Source: Halolactibacillus miurensis (GTDB taxonomy: Bacteria > Bacillota > Bacilli > Bacillales > Amphibacillaceae). Taken from it: 64,000 nucleotides of DNA. Made by a program: the position numbers and the translations under genes. The notes under the pieces are model-generated. The model saw only the letters and a list, made by a program, of their open reading frames with translations. It made no database searches and was not told the origin of the DNA. The stretch spans positions 36,117-100,116 of the forward strand of contig NZ_FPAI01000010.1 in NCBI RefSeq assembly GCF_900116255.1, written 5' to 3'. Positions 9,412 through 18,620 of this stretch are shown in pieces (position 1 is the first letter of the stretch; each line of letters opens with the position of its first letter).

Positions 9412-11325
9412 TCACGCTTTTGGAAAGACTAACGTTACCGTCGTTCCTTTTTTCAGGCGACTTTCAAGCTGAACCGAACCACCGAGCGCTTCCATAATCC
9501 GTTTGACCGTTGAAAGACCAATACCGGTGCCTTTCTGATGTCCCGTTGTAAACAAGTCCCACACATGTGGTAAATCATCCTTGGCAATCCCACAACCATT
9601 ATCCGTGACCAACACAGAAAGTGTATCTTCTGTTTCAACGGAATCAATCATAAGTAATAGCGGTTCGTCTTTTGTTTTATAGGTGACAGCATTATCTAAA
9701 ACATTAAGAAACACTTGTTTGATTAACACCGCCTCACCTAATACGGTTGGTAACGGCTTGTTGAATATAACCGTGAAGTCATGTGAGAGACGGAGTTGAT
9801 CTAACACCTCGGTGATGAACGGTTGTAGTGGGACACGCTCTTTTTCAATCGTTGCTTGATTGACGCGTGAATAGTGAAGCAACCGCTCAATCAGACGAAT
9901 CATATCAGCAACAATGTGACGGATAGAAGCGAGAGCATCTTTAGTCTCACCTGATAGATTATGTTCATCCTCTTCAATCATTTCCGTATACGCATCAATC
10001 GCACGAATCGGTGTTTTTAAGTCGTGTGAGACGACATAGTTAAAGCGTTCGAGTGTCTCAATTGAGGCATGTAAATCTTTCGTACGCTTGTTGACCCGTC
10101 GTTCTAAATCACTATTTAAGCGTGTCACTTCCTTCATCGCTTCTTCAATATCCGTCATATCCCGAATCATCGCGACGAGCCTAGGCTCACCTTCTTTTAA
10201 CTGGATTTTTTTCAAGTGAATCGACCAAACTAACGTCTTACCGCTGTGTGCTAGTACCGTCATTTTCTTTTCGATAAAGCCACCTTGCTGTTCCAGTTCT
10301 TGTAGCCAAGCTTTTCCTTTCACTTCGCTAAATAACTGACAAAAATTTGTGCCAATCAGTTGGTTTTCTGTTAAGTCTAAGGTTGAGTAGATTGAAGGGG
10401 AGGCGTTCACAATCGTTCCGTCTAGCATTAATTCTAAATAAATATCCTGCATCTGTTCAAAAATGGCTTGATAGCGTTCATAGGTCGTCTTAAAGGCGCG
10501 TTCATTCGCTAGCGTCTTTTCGACATACCGCATTGTGACACCGGCCATAATCATAAACAGAAAACTAGAAAGAAATAATGTCAATGCAGTCTTTGGATTT
10601 GGTGGTAAGAGCCACTCAGTTAAAGGGACCTCATCAATCAGAGTATATTGCACAGCTAAAATGAACGAAATAAAGAGTAAGCCGCCGCCTAAAAATCCAG
10701 TAAGAACGCGTCCGTTATAACGCATACTCTCATCTGTTTCTAAATTAAACAGTTGACGAATGCGAGGTAATAAAAGTACCGTGTCCACAATAAGTAACAA
10801 CATCATCTCCATAAAGATACCGCGCACAGAAAAGTACCAAACAATCTCTGATTGAATCGAAGGGAAAGCCTCTAGATTCCACGGTGGTGGATTAAGTGTC
10901 ATCAATGGTTGAAACAGTGTCGCATAAATAATAAAGCGCACGACAGAATAAGCTAGTTGAATCGTGATTGGGTGATTGAGTCGTGTTGGTGACGTCTCGC
11001 GCCAATACTTCCCTAAGCCGTGGAACACAATCCAAACGTATAACACCAACATCCCGACAAATGAGCCGTAACCATTCATATATCCTAAGATAAACGGGTA
11101 TAAGAAAGTAAGCCCGCAGGTAATACTAAGAAGACCAAAACGTAACCCGTACGCTAATGTAATAACAAGGGGGAAGGCGATACTCCAGATGAAATTAAGT
11201 TGAAAATCACCAAACGGAATCCGGATCGCGTAGCCACTAAATAATAGACCAATCAGTCCGAAACTCACACTAATAATAAATTTTTTAATAAATGGTTGGG
11301 AGGTGAGGAGAGTCATTTTCGGCAT
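9412..11325 (-). CDS. Membrane PAS-HisKA sensor histidine kinase
   Basis: A 637-residue kinase. The first 260 residues hold about seven or eight hydrophobic segments and then a PAS domain (about 275-400). A coiled coil (LNSDLERRVNKRTKDLHAS) leads into HisKA with phospho-acceptor His in VSHDLKTPIRAID. The HATPase_c domain has N box NVLDNAVTY, G1 DNGCGIAKDDL and G2 GTGIGLSTV. The start is placed at 11325 (MPKM) because GAAAGGA is 8 nt upstream; an ATG at 11358 has none. Pairing a HisKA kinase with an AraC-type regulator is less usual than the YesM/YesN pairing at the start of the window. Confidence 0.9.
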   Translation of the reverse strand: MPKMTLLTSQPFIKKFIISVSFGLIGLLFSGYAIRIPFGDFQLNFIWSIAFPLVITLAYGLRFGLLSITCGLTFLYPFILGYMNGYGSFVGMLVLYVWIVFHGLGKYWRETSPTRLNHPITIQLAYSVVRFIIYATLFQPLMTLNPPPWNLEAFPSIQSEIVWYFSVRGIFMEMMLLLIVDTVLLLPRIRQLFNLETDESMRYNGRVLTGFLGGGLLFISFILAVQYTLIDEVPLTEWLLPPNPKTALTLFLSSFLFMIMAGVTMRYVEKTLANERAFKTTYERYQAIFEQMQDIYLELMLDGTIVNASPSIYSTLDLTENQLIGTNFCQLFSEVKGKAWLQELEQQGGFIEKKMTVLAHSGKTLVWSIHLKKIQLKEGEPRLVAMIRDMTDIEEAMKEVTRLNSDLERRVNKRTKDLHASIETLERFNYVVSHDLKTPIRAIDAYTEMIEEDEHNLSGETKDALASIRHIVADMIRLIERLLHYSRVNQATIEKERVPLQPFITEVLDQLRLSHDFTVIFNKPLPTVLGEAVLIKQVFLNVLDNAVTYKTKDEPLLLMIDSVETEDTLSVLVTDNGCGIAKDDLPHVWDLFTTGHQKGTGIGLSTVKRIMEALGGSVQLESRLKKGTTVTLVFPKA

Positions 11326-11597
11326 ATAGGTGTTCCTTTCTCGATGTTTTTTCATCATGTCTCACGCAGTAACAACTTTGTACAATCTTTCACAAAAATA
11401 AAGCTGTCTCTCATTATAGTATAGACCGATCGTTTTTGGCGAGTGTAAATATGACGAATCCATGAATAGTTTTTAAATGATTTGGCGATGATACAACAGA
11501 CATCTAGAAGATAATTGTAGTGTGAGTGACTTGATTTTTACGTATTGTTAAGTAGGAGTGTCAATCAGCTATCGTTGAAATTAGAAAAAGCAAGAAA

Positions 11598-11657
11598 AGA
11601 AAACGTTTTAAAAATTTAATAAAAACTATTTACAAAATAAAAATAAAGTTGTAAACT
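11598..11657 (+). promoter_or_regulatory. Promoter of the PTS-nanE operon with inverted repeat and weak cre-like site
   Basis: TTTACA (11629-11634), a 17-bp spacer and TAAACT (11652-11657) form a plausible sigma-A promoter. The -35 hexamer is also half of an inverted repeat TTTACA-N15-TGTAAA (11629-11655), a possible repressor site. Upstream, 11598-11611 matches the cre consensus at 12 of 14 positions around AAAACGTTTT. The remaining 11359-11597 stretch shows no gene. Confidence 0.45.
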
Positions 11658-11689
11658 GTTATCAAATAAAACTTTTAGGGGTGAGTCAC

Positions 11690-13231
11690 ATGAACAACGC
11701 TTTTTTTGAAAAAGCACAACGTTTTGGTAAATCTTTTATGTTGCCGATTGCCGTATTACCTGCAGCAGGGTTATTACTCGGTATTGGTGGCGCCTTTAGT
11801 AATCAAGCAACTGTAAACGCTTATCCGTTTTTAGATGTCGCCTGGCTACAAGCGATCTTTACAGTGATGAGTTCAGCCGGTAGTATTATCTTTGGTAACT
11901 TGCCAATCATCTTCGCTGTTGGGGTTGCGATTGGATTAGCACGTAGTGATAAAGGAACGGCAGGCCTTGCGGCTGTCCTTGGTTTCCTCGTCATGCATGC
12001 GACGATTAATGCGGTCCTGATCATCAGCGGGGAGCTCGCAGAGACAAACATCGCCGGAGTCGGTCAAGGATTTGTCTTAGGGATTCAGTCATTAGAAACA
12101 GGCGTGTTTGGTGGTATTCTCGTCGGGATCATGACGTATATGTTACACCAACGCTTCAACAAGATTGAATTACCACGCTTTTTAGGTTTCTTTGGTGGAT
12201 CACGGTTTGTGCCAATTATTACATCGTTTTCAGCTATTATTCTTGGTGTTATTATGTTCTTCTTTTGGCCAATCGTTCAATCAGGTATCTTTAGATTAGG
12301 TGACTTAGTAGAAGCTACGGGTTATGTAGGGACGTTAATCTATGGTTTTGTCTTACGTCTCCTTGGACCATTTGGCTTACATCACATTTTCTACTTGCCA
12401 TTCTGGCAAACGTCACTTGGTGGATCAATGGTTGTCGATGGTGCTTTAATCGAAGGGACGCAAAATATCTTCTTTGCGCAATTAGCTCAAGCTGATAGCG
12501 TGAGCCAGTTCTTTATCGGAACGGCACGCTTTATGTCCGGTCGTCACATTACGATGATGTTCGGTTTACTCGGGGCATGTTTAGCGATTTATCATACGGC
12601 TAAACCAGAAAACAAGAAGAAAGTTTTTGGTTTAATGCTGTCAGCTGGTTTAACATCATTCTTAACTGGTATCACAGAACCAATTGAATTCTCGTTTCTT
12701 TTTATCGCACCGGTTCTCTATGTTGTCCACGCTTTCTTTGATGGTGTCGCTTTTATGATGGCACATATCTTTGAGATTACAATTGGTCAAACATTCTCAG
12801 GTGGTTTCATTGACTTCTTACTCTTTGGTGTCTTACAAGGGGTAGAAAAAACAAACTGGATTTACGTACCAATTGTCGGTGTTCCTTGGTTCTTCTTGTA
12901 TTACTTCACGTTCAAAGTCTTAATCAAGAAATTCAACTTTAAAACACCCGGTCGTGAAGACGAACAAGAAGAGACAGTCGAATTTTCAAAAACAGAACGC
13001 GCGTCAAAAATCATTGAAGGTCTTGGCGGCGAGAAAAATATTAAAGATGTCGATAACTGTGCGACACGCTTGCGTGTTAGTGTCTTTAATGGCGAAATCG
13101 TCGATCAACAATTATTAAAACAAACGGGTGCTCACGGGGTTGTCTTAAAAGGCAACGGGGTTCAAGTTATTTACGGACCGCAAGTCAGCAACATTAAAAA
13201 TGAAGTAGAAGAAGCGATGGGAGCTAATTAA
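11690..13231 (+). CDS. PTS EIICB, glucose/maltose/amino-sugar family
   Basis: A 513-residue permease with about ten hydrophobic segments forming the EIIC domain; the family signature GITEPIEFSFLFI is near residue 330. It is followed by a C-terminal EIIB domain with phospho-cysteine in VDNCATRLRV. No EIIA domain is fused or encoded nearby, so a general glucose-type EIIA must act in trans. The start is the ATG at 11690, with TAGGGGTG 7 nt upstream; an in-frame GTG at 11681 lies within that ribosome binding site. The next gene, nanE, begins 1 nt after the stop, which points to N-acetylmannosamine or a related amino sugar as substrate. Confidence 0.9.
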   Translation: MNNAFFEKAQRFGKSFMLPIAVLPAAGLLLGIGGAFSNQATVNAYPFLDVAWLQAIFTVMSSAGSIIFGNLPIIFAVGVAIGLARSDKGTAGLAAVLGFLVMHATINAVLIISGELAETNIAGVGQGFVLGIQSLETGVFGGILVGIMTYMLHQRFNKIELPRFLGFFGGSRFVPIITSFSAIILGVIMFFFWPIVQSGIFRLGDLVEATGYVGTLIYGFVLRLLGPFGLHHIFYLPFWQTSLGGSMVVDGALIEGTQNIFFAQLAQADSVSQFFIGTARFMSGRHITMMFGLLGACLAIYHTAKPENKKKVFGLMLSAGLTSFLTGITEPIEFSFLFIAPVLYVVHAFFDGVAFMMAHIFEITIGQTFSGGFIDFLLFGVLQGVEKTNWIYVPIVGVPWFFLYYFTFKVLIKKFNFKTPGREDEQEETVEFSKTERASKIIEGLGGEKNIKDVDNCATRLRVSVFNGEIVDQQLLKQTGAHGVVLKGNGVQVIYGPQVSNIKNEVEEAMGAN

Positions 13232-13232
13232 T

Positions 13233-13931
13233 ATGAGTTTTTTAAAAGAGTTGAAAGGACCATTCGTGGTGTCTTGTCAAGCATTAGAAGACGAACCTCT
13301 CCACTCATCTGATATTATGGCGAAGATGGCCATTGCCGCACAGATGGGCGGAGCGGACGGTATTCGCGCCAACTCGGTATCAGATATCAATGCGATCAAA
13401 CAAGCGGTTGACCTTCCGGTCGTCGGCATCTTAAAACGCGACTACGACGATTCAGACGTCTTTATTACCGCGACCAAAAAAGAGCTTGATGAGCTCTTTA
13501 CGTCAAGCGTTGATATGATCGCCCTTGATGCGACAGGACGCACGCGTCCAGGTCGTGAGTCGTTAGAAGACTTGGTACGTTATGCGAAAGAGCAGCGTCC
13601 AGATATTGAACTAATGGCGGATGTGTCATCAGTTGAAGAAGCAGTCATGGCTGAACAGTTAGGTTTTGATTGTGTCTCGACCACGCTCATTGGTTACACA
13701 AAAGAAACAGAAGGTCAATCACTGTTTGATGATGACTTTAGACGATTAAAGGAAATGAAACAACAGTTATCGATCCCTGTTGTCGCAGAAGGTAAGTTAA
13801 ACACACCAGAGCTTGCGAAAGAAGCACTGGAAAACGGCGCAGATTTTGTGGTAGTCGGTAGTGCGATTACCCGCCCACAACTGATTACTGCGCGCTTTAA
13901 AGAAGTGATTGACACGCGTCACAATGGCTAA
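13233..13931 (+). CDS. nanE: N-acetylmannosamine-6-phosphate 2-epimerase
   Basis: A 232-residue TIM-barrel enzyme of normal length for the NanE family. Recognisable stretches are FVVSCQALEDEPL, MAIAAQMGGADGIRANS, GILKRDYDDSDVFITAT, ALDATGRTRPG and the phosphate-binding FVVVGSAITRP. It converts ManNAc-6-P to GlcNAc-6-P, which then enters aminosugar catabolism. Coupled to the upstream PTS gene, it suggests that ManNAc is imported and phosphorylated directly. No sialic acid lyase, nanK, nagA or nagB is present in the window. Confidence 0.95.
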   Translation: MSFLKELKGPFVVSCQALEDEPLHSSDIMAKMAIAAQMGGADGIRANSVSDINAIKQAVDLPVVGILKRDYDDSDVFITATKKELDELFTSSVDMIALDATGRTRPGRESLEDLVRYAKEQRPDIELMADVSSVEEAVMAEQLGFDCVSTTLIGYTKETEGQSLFDDDFRRLKEMKQQLSIPVVAEGKLNTPELAKEALENGADFVVVGSAITRPQLITARFKEVIDTRHNG

Positions 13932-14026
13932 TGTGACAAAAGAGTTTTGTGGCTAGAATTCTTAGAGCTTTTACCTTAACAACACCTATTGTAAGATAAT
14001 AATGTTTTTCTCATTTGATAAATGAA

Positions 14027-14062
14027 GAGCCTGATGCGTGAGTAGTGACACGCATCAGGCTC
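14027..14062. terminator. Bidirectional terminator
   Basis: A perfect 14-bp inverted repeat (GAGCCTGATGCGTG and its complement) with an 8-nt loop, followed by GTTTTATTTTTTCG. It lies between the convergent nanE and RpiR-type genes and can serve both. Confidence 0.9.
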
Positions 14063-14065
14063 GTT

Positions 14066-14875
14066 TTATTTTTTCGATTTATAATTTTTTAACGCCGTTA
14101 AGGTTTTATCGTAATTGTATTGACTCGTGTCATCTTGCATCAACAGCAGCGTTAAAATATCAATCACATATAAAATCGAGAGCTGACTATTGAGTAAGCC
14201 TTTTGTTTTAAAAGCACGCATACTGTAGGTGAATAAGGTGACATCACTAAAGGCGGTTAGCTTTGTATCGACGTAGTTAGTCATGACTAAAATATTGGCT
14301 TTGTTTTGTTTGGCGAGTTCAAAACTATCAATGATCTCACTCGTCTCACCAGAAGACGAAATCGCGAGCACACAGTCCTCTTCTGTCATAATCGCACTGG
14401 AGAGAATCATACTATGCGAGTCATGGTATGTATCGACTTTGTATCCCATCCGCTGGAGTCTTAGTTTAAACTCTTCCCCTGATAACCCCGAACTACCAAG
14501 TCCGAAGATATGAATCCGTTTCGCTTGCTTAATAATATTTACCGCTTCAATATAGGTCTCAATCGTTGATAAGGATTCTGATGATTCAACGACCGACTGG
14601 TACATATGATTGACTAAGGCCATCGCATCATCCGACTCAACCTCTTCTTCAATCGCATCACGCAAAGAGATTTTCAGTTCGACAAAGTTTTTTGCGCCAA
14701 CTTTATGGCTAAAGCGGGTAATCGTCGCAACCGATACACCAGCGGATTCAGCTAAGTCTTTAATATGCATATTCGCAATCTTAGGGTAGTGGGCTAACAC
14801 ATAGTCAGCGACCTTTTTTTCTAATTTACTTAATGATTGATAATGTAGTTGGATTTGATTTAATACAGACGTCAT
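14066..14875 (-). CDS. MurR/RpiR family transcriptional regulator 1
   Basis: A 269-residue regulator with the N-terminal HTH_6 domain (LEKKVADYVLAHYPKI, DLAESAGVSVATITRFSHKVG) and a C-terminal SIS phosphosugar-binding domain (IHIFGLGSSGLSGEEF, LAISSSGETSEIID). Such proteins sense sugar phosphates. Convergent with the PTS-nanE pair and divergent from a second RpiR gene, it probably controls one of the two flanking PTS operons; nanE is the likelier target. A perfect inverted repeat, ATGAAAG-N10-CTTTCAT (14932-14955), lies about 60 bp upstream of the start and could be its operator. Confidence 0.92.
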   Translation of the reverse strand: MTSVLNQIQLHYQSLSKLEKKVADYVLAHYPKIANMHIKDLAESAGVSVATITRFSHKVGAKNFVELKISLRDAIEEEVESDDAMALVNHMYQSVVESSESLSTIETYIEAVNIIKQAKRIHIFGLGSSGLSGEEFKLRLQRMGYKVDTYHDSHSMILSSAIMTEEDCVLAISSSGETSEIIDSFELAKQNKANILVMTNYVDTKLTAFSDVTLFTYSMRAFKTKGLLNSQLSILYVIDILTLLLMQDDTSQYNYDKTLTALKNYKSKK

Positions 14876-14931
14876 TATTTGTCTCCCTTTTTACATAGGT
14901 TTTCATGGCCATGTTAAATAGCATGGAAAAA

Positions 14932-14955
14932 ATGAAAGTGATTTACACCTTTCAT
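14932..14955. promoter_or_regulatory. Inverted repeat between the two rpiR-type genes
   Basis: Perfect 7-bp arms ATGAAAG and CTTTCAT with a 10-bp spacer in the divergent intergenic region. It is a candidate binding site for one of the two RpiR-type regulators. Its spacer contains TTTACA, which also occurs in the PTS-nanE promoter repeat. Confidence 0.35.
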
Positions 14956-15151
14956 TATACATTGAAAACTGGACGGATTAAAGGCGTTACTATATTTAGT
15001 ATCTATTCTGAAAATAATGTGAAAAGCACTGACGAAGGAAACAAAAAACAGTGAAATTACTGACGTTCGTCTTGTCAGGTCCCTCTTGAAGCGGTAATCT
15101 ATAAAGGAGTGCCTTATGTGACCATAGGAACTGACAAAGGGAGGAAACAAG

Positions 15152-15886
15152 ATGTACCGGGTCATTCATCAATTAAAAGAACGAAACTTTGACCGAACGA
15201 TTACGAAAAGCGAAAAAGCCGTCCTTGATTATTTAGAAGCCCATTTCAATCAGATCCCGAAATATACGGTCGTAAAAATCGCACGAGAAAGTTATACGTC
15301 TCAAGCGACGATTAATCGCACCGCAAAATTACTCGGATTTAAGGGCTTTAGTGAACTAAAGTATGCGATTAAAGAAGATGTAGATTTACTGTCGAGTGAA
15401 ACACAAACACACATTAGAAATACAGAATATATTTTATCAAAAATTAATTTCTCGCAAGTAGATAGCTTGGTTAAACATCTTTATCAGCACCGTCGCACCA
15501 TCCTCATCTTTGGTTTAGGTGCTTCTAATGTTTCTGCTCAATATATGGCTAGACAATTTTTATATTTTGGGATTCCGGCGATTGTTGTTTCTGAACTACA
15601 AATGTTGAATCAATTTAAAGGTTATACCTTACTCATTCTCTCCAGTTCTGGTGAAACGCAGCGCTGCCTCCAGATGCTTGAGAATGCTAAGCGTGCCAAT
15701 ATGTTCATTTTATCTATCACAAAGAAAGCTTCCTCCATTAGTGAAAACAGCACGTATACCTTCGTTCATGATGTCCCCGTAGATAAAATGGAGGGTATTT
15801 CTCGTGAACAACAGTTACATATGATTTTAATGATCAATGAAGTCATTAACAAACTAAAGCTTAATTACTTTCATCATACGACGTAA
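15152..15886 (+). CDS. MurR/RpiR family transcriptional regulator 2
   Basis: A 244-residue protein with an HTH_6 domain (ITKSEKAVLDYLEAHF, ARESYTSQATINRTAKLLG) and an SIS domain (ILIFGLGASNVSAQYMA, LLILSSSGETQRCLQ). GGGAGGAAAC precedes the ATG. It stands 159 bp ahead of, and in the same direction as, the GH38-PTS-GH4-glycerate kinase operon, but a terminator separates them. It is the best candidate regulator of that operon and may bind the perfect inverted repeat at 15970-15998. Confidence 0.92.
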   Translation: MYRVIHQLKERNFDRTITKSEKAVLDYLEAHFNQIPKYTVVKIARESYTSQATINRTAKLLGFKGFSELKYAIKEDVDLLSSETQTHIRNTEYILSKINFSQVDSLVKHLYQHRRTILIFGLGASNVSAQYMARQFLYFGIPAIVVSELQMLNQFKGYTLLILSSSGETQRCLQMLENAKRANMFILSITKKASSISENSTYTFVHDVPVDKMEGISREQQLHMILMINEVINKLKLNYFHHTT

Positions 15887-15896
15887 TAACTATTTA

Positions 15897-15957
15897 AAAG
15901 ATCTTCTATCTCACGCCTTTTAATTGCTTATGCTAAAGGTGTGAAAAGAGATCTTTT
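15897..15957 (+). terminator. Terminator after RpiR regulator 2
   Basis: Long hairpin: outer arms AAAGATCT and AGATCTTT, inner arms TCACGCCTTT and AAAGGTGTGA, then TTTTTGTTTT. Confidence 0.75.
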
Positions 15958-15969
15958 TGTTTTGGATAA

Positions 15970-16013
15970 TTATCCGTCTCTTTGAAACGCACGGATAAAT
16001 GTAAGCGCTATAC
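15970..16013 (+). promoter_or_regulatory. Operator-like inverted repeat and cre-like site upstream of the GH38 operon
   Basis: A perfect inverted repeat TTATCCGT-N13-ACGGATAA (15970-15998) is followed directly by TGTAAGCGCTATAC (16000-16013), which fits the cre consensus at 12 of 14 positions. TATACT at 16009-16014 may be the -10 box. The best -35 (TTGAAA at 15982) would need a 21-bp spacer, so the promoter itself is uncertain. The arrangement suggests local regulator control plus CcpA repression. Confidence 0.5.
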
Positions 16014-16045
16014 TTAGAGTGTCATCAACACATAAGGGGGATATC

Positions 16046-18601
16046 ATGAAACGAGATATTAGAATTTTAATGCATACACACTGGGATAGGGAGTGGTACT
16101 TTACAAAAGATGAAACAAAGGTGTTACTAAGAAACCATATGCAAGATGTCATGGACTATTTAGAAGAAAATCCAGAGACCATTTATATTTTAGATGGGCA
16201 AAGTGTTATGATTGACGACTACCTAGAACTGGAACCAACACAAGAACCACGGCTGAAGCGACTCATTCAATCAGGCAATTTAAGGGTAGGACCGTGGTAT
16301 ACACAAACGGATTTATTACTTGTCCACGGGGAATCCATTTTTAGAAATCTCTATTACGGCATTAAACGCGCACGAGAATTTGGTGAGCCGATGCTTGTCG
16401 GTTATGCACCAGATACATTTGGACATGCGAGTCAAATGCCGCAAATCTATCAACATTTCGGTATAGAGTCAACTTTCTTTTGGCGGGGCTTTAGTGAGTT
16501 AAAAGCAAAGAAGTCCGACTTTTTGTGGGAAGGTATTGATGGGACACAAATTTTCGGTGTGAACTTAGCGACAGGGTATCAGGGGGCAAAGTATTTAGAA
16601 AGTGACGCTTCACTACTAAGTGAGAGAATGGCAAAGTTAATGAGTGTCCTTGATGCTTATTCTGCTTCAAATAGCCGCTTAATTATGAATGGACACGATC
16701 AAATGCCACTTCAACGTGACATTAAACAAGTCATAACGGCGCTAGAAAAGCTGTATCCAGAAGATAACTTCTCACTCACAGATTTTGAAGGTTATCTTCA
16801 CACACTAAATAAAGAAGACCTTGAGATTGTTAAAGGCGAGCTGACTGATAGTAAACATGCGCGTATCCACCGCACGATCGGCTCAACTCGGATGGATATT
16901 AAACTCTTAAACAATGAGATTGAAACGAAGTTGTATCACACCTTAGAGCCACTGGCAGTGATTGGTGAACGGGTCGGTATCCCGTACCCCCACGGTGTGG
17001 TTGAAAAAGTCGCCAAGCTATTATTCGGTGCGCATGCGCATGACTCGATTGGTGGGTGTAATAGTGATGCGGTTAATCAAGATATTAGGCAGCGTCTCAT
17101 TAACGCAAAAGAAATGGTTGACACACAAATTGACCTGCATTTAAGACTACTGACGATGGCTAATAAAGAGACGGATCAGACAATCGTGATTGTGAACCCA
17201 CTACCAGAAAAGCGCACCGATGAGATGGTGTCACTTGAGATGATCACGCGTACAAAAAACTTTCTTCTTTATGATGAATCGGGACAAGAGATTGACTACG
17301 TGATTGAACATCAACAAATAGAAGATGCTGGTTTAATTGATCGTCAAGTGGCGGCGAGACTTAAAGACATTCAAGTCTACCGCACGAAAGTCTATGTGAG
17401 CGTGGACGAGATGCTTGGGCTATCTGCGCGTTACGTCACTTACGAAGAAGTTGAGACAGAAAGAGCTGAAGAGGTACAATCAATAGAGTCCATGATAGAA
17501 AATCAATTTGGTCAACTATTTATTGAAAACAATCAACTACATTACCGCCATAAAGCAACGAATCGCCTCTTTACCAACGTCCTTTCGATTGAAAATAGTG
17601 GGGATGCGGGTGACAGTTATGATTACTCACCACCGGTGAATGATTGGGTGCTTAACAGTAAGGACGTGGGTGAGCTGTCCTATCAGGTTGAGAAAAGAGA
17701 TCTATCAGAGGTGATCCAGTTAACGATTGCTTTTGATGTTCCGAGTCATCAGACAGAACGAGAAAACAAACAAGCAACGACGCAGGTAGAATTTACTGGG
17801 ACGTGTCGATTATTTAACAATGATCCGAAAGTATACGTTGAACTGAATCACACAAACGTAACAGCTGATAGTCGTTACCGACTTGTGTTTCACACGGGAA
17901 TAGTCACCAATCAAGTGAAAGTAGATGGTTATTTATCTGATCAATTTAAACCAGTGTATTTAACAGAACCGTTAACGATTTGGGAACAAGACAACTGGGT
18001 TGAAAAACCAGTCAGTATCGAAACGATGCAAAGTTATTTATCATTAACAGCTGATGATCAATTTAACCTCTATACGAAAGGGCTAAAAGAATATGAAGTA
18101 GTTGGTGATTGCGCTTATCTTACCTTGTTTAGAACGTTCTCTCACCTAGGTAAACGAAATCTTGTGAATCGACCCGGTCGTCCGTCAGGTATTGAAATCA
18201 AAACACCAGATAATCAATTAACCAACACAACCTTTACGTTTAACTGTGCGTTTGATTTTGAACAAATCGAGACGCAAAACAAACAAGCCAAAAGCTATCT
18301 CACACCATTTGTTGCTTACCAACGAAAAGCATTTAATCGCTTTAATATTAATCCAAGACCTAACGTTGCATTAGACGAAGCTGATGTCACCCTAGACTTA
18401 GGACAGTGTGTGGTCTCAGCGGTGAAATGTACAGAAGACAATCAGTTATTTGTCCGGTTATATAATCCAATGTTTGAAACAGAGAACTTAACCTTACCTC
18501 CAGGTACGCAAATAGCGAATGCGATGGAAGAATCCCTTCATGTTGTTGAACAAGTAGAGGTTAGGCCCCAACAAATTATCCAGTTTATATTACATCACTA
18601 A
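16046..18601 (+). CDS. mngB: Alpha-mannosidase GH38, mannosylglycerate hydrolase-like
   Basis: An 851-residue cytoplasmic GH38 enzyme. The zinc motif HTHWDREWYF is at residues 9-18, the nucleophile Asp should be in YAPDTFGHASQMPQ, and the second metal motif is HAHDSIGGCNSD. The central three-helix and C-terminal beta domains make the length normal. The N-terminal part most resembles MngB of E. coli, which splits 6-phospho-mannosyl-D-glycerate into mannose-6-P and glycerate. AAGGGGG precedes the ATG at 16046; an in-frame GTG at 16019 lacks a site. It is followed 19 nt later by a PTS gene and further on by a glycerate kinase, which supports the mannosylglycerate role. Substrate is inferred; the gene symbol is tentative. 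Confidence 0.85.
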   Translation: MKRDIRILMHTHWDREWYFTKDETKVLLRNHMQDVMDYLEENPETIYILDGQSVMIDDYLELEPTQEPRLKRLIQSGNLRVGPWYTQTDLLLVHGESIFRNLYYGIKRAREFGEPMLVGYAPDTFGHASQMPQIYQHFGIESTFFWRGFSELKAKKSDFLWEGIDGTQIFGVNLATGYQGAKYLESDASLLSERMAKLMSVLDAYSASNSRLIMNGHDQMPLQRDIKQVITALEKLYPEDNFSLTDFEGYLHTLNKEDLEIVKGELTDSKHARIHRTIGSTRMDIKLLNNEIETKLYHTLEPLAVIGERVGIPYPHGVVEKVAKLLFGAHAHDSIGGCNSDAVNQDIRQRLINAKEMVDTQIDLHLRLLTMANKETDQTIVIVNPLPEKRTDEMVSLEMITRTKNFLLYDESGQEIDYVIEHQQIEDAGLIDRQVAARLKDIQVYRTKVYVSVDEMLGLSARYVTYEEVETERAEEVQSIESMIENQFGQLFIENNQLHYRHKATNRLFTNVLSIENSGDAGDSYDYSPPVNDWVLNSKDVGELSYQVEKRDLSEVIQLTIAFDVPSHQTERENKQATTQVEFTGTCRLFNNDPKVYVELNHTNVTADSRYRLVFHTGIVTNQVKVDGYLSDQFKPVYLTEPLTIWEQDNWVEKPVSIETMQSYLSLTADDQFNLYTKGLKEYEVVGDCAYLTLFRTFSHLGKRNLVNRPGRPSGIEIKTPDNQLTNTTFTFNCAFDFEQIETQNKQAKSYLTPFVAYQRKAFNRFNINPRPNVALDEADVTLDLGQCVVSAVKCTEDNQLFVRLYNPMFETENLTLPPGTQIANAMEESLHVVEQVEVRPQQIIQFILHH

Positions 18602-18620
18602 GAAGAAAAGAGGCAGTTAT

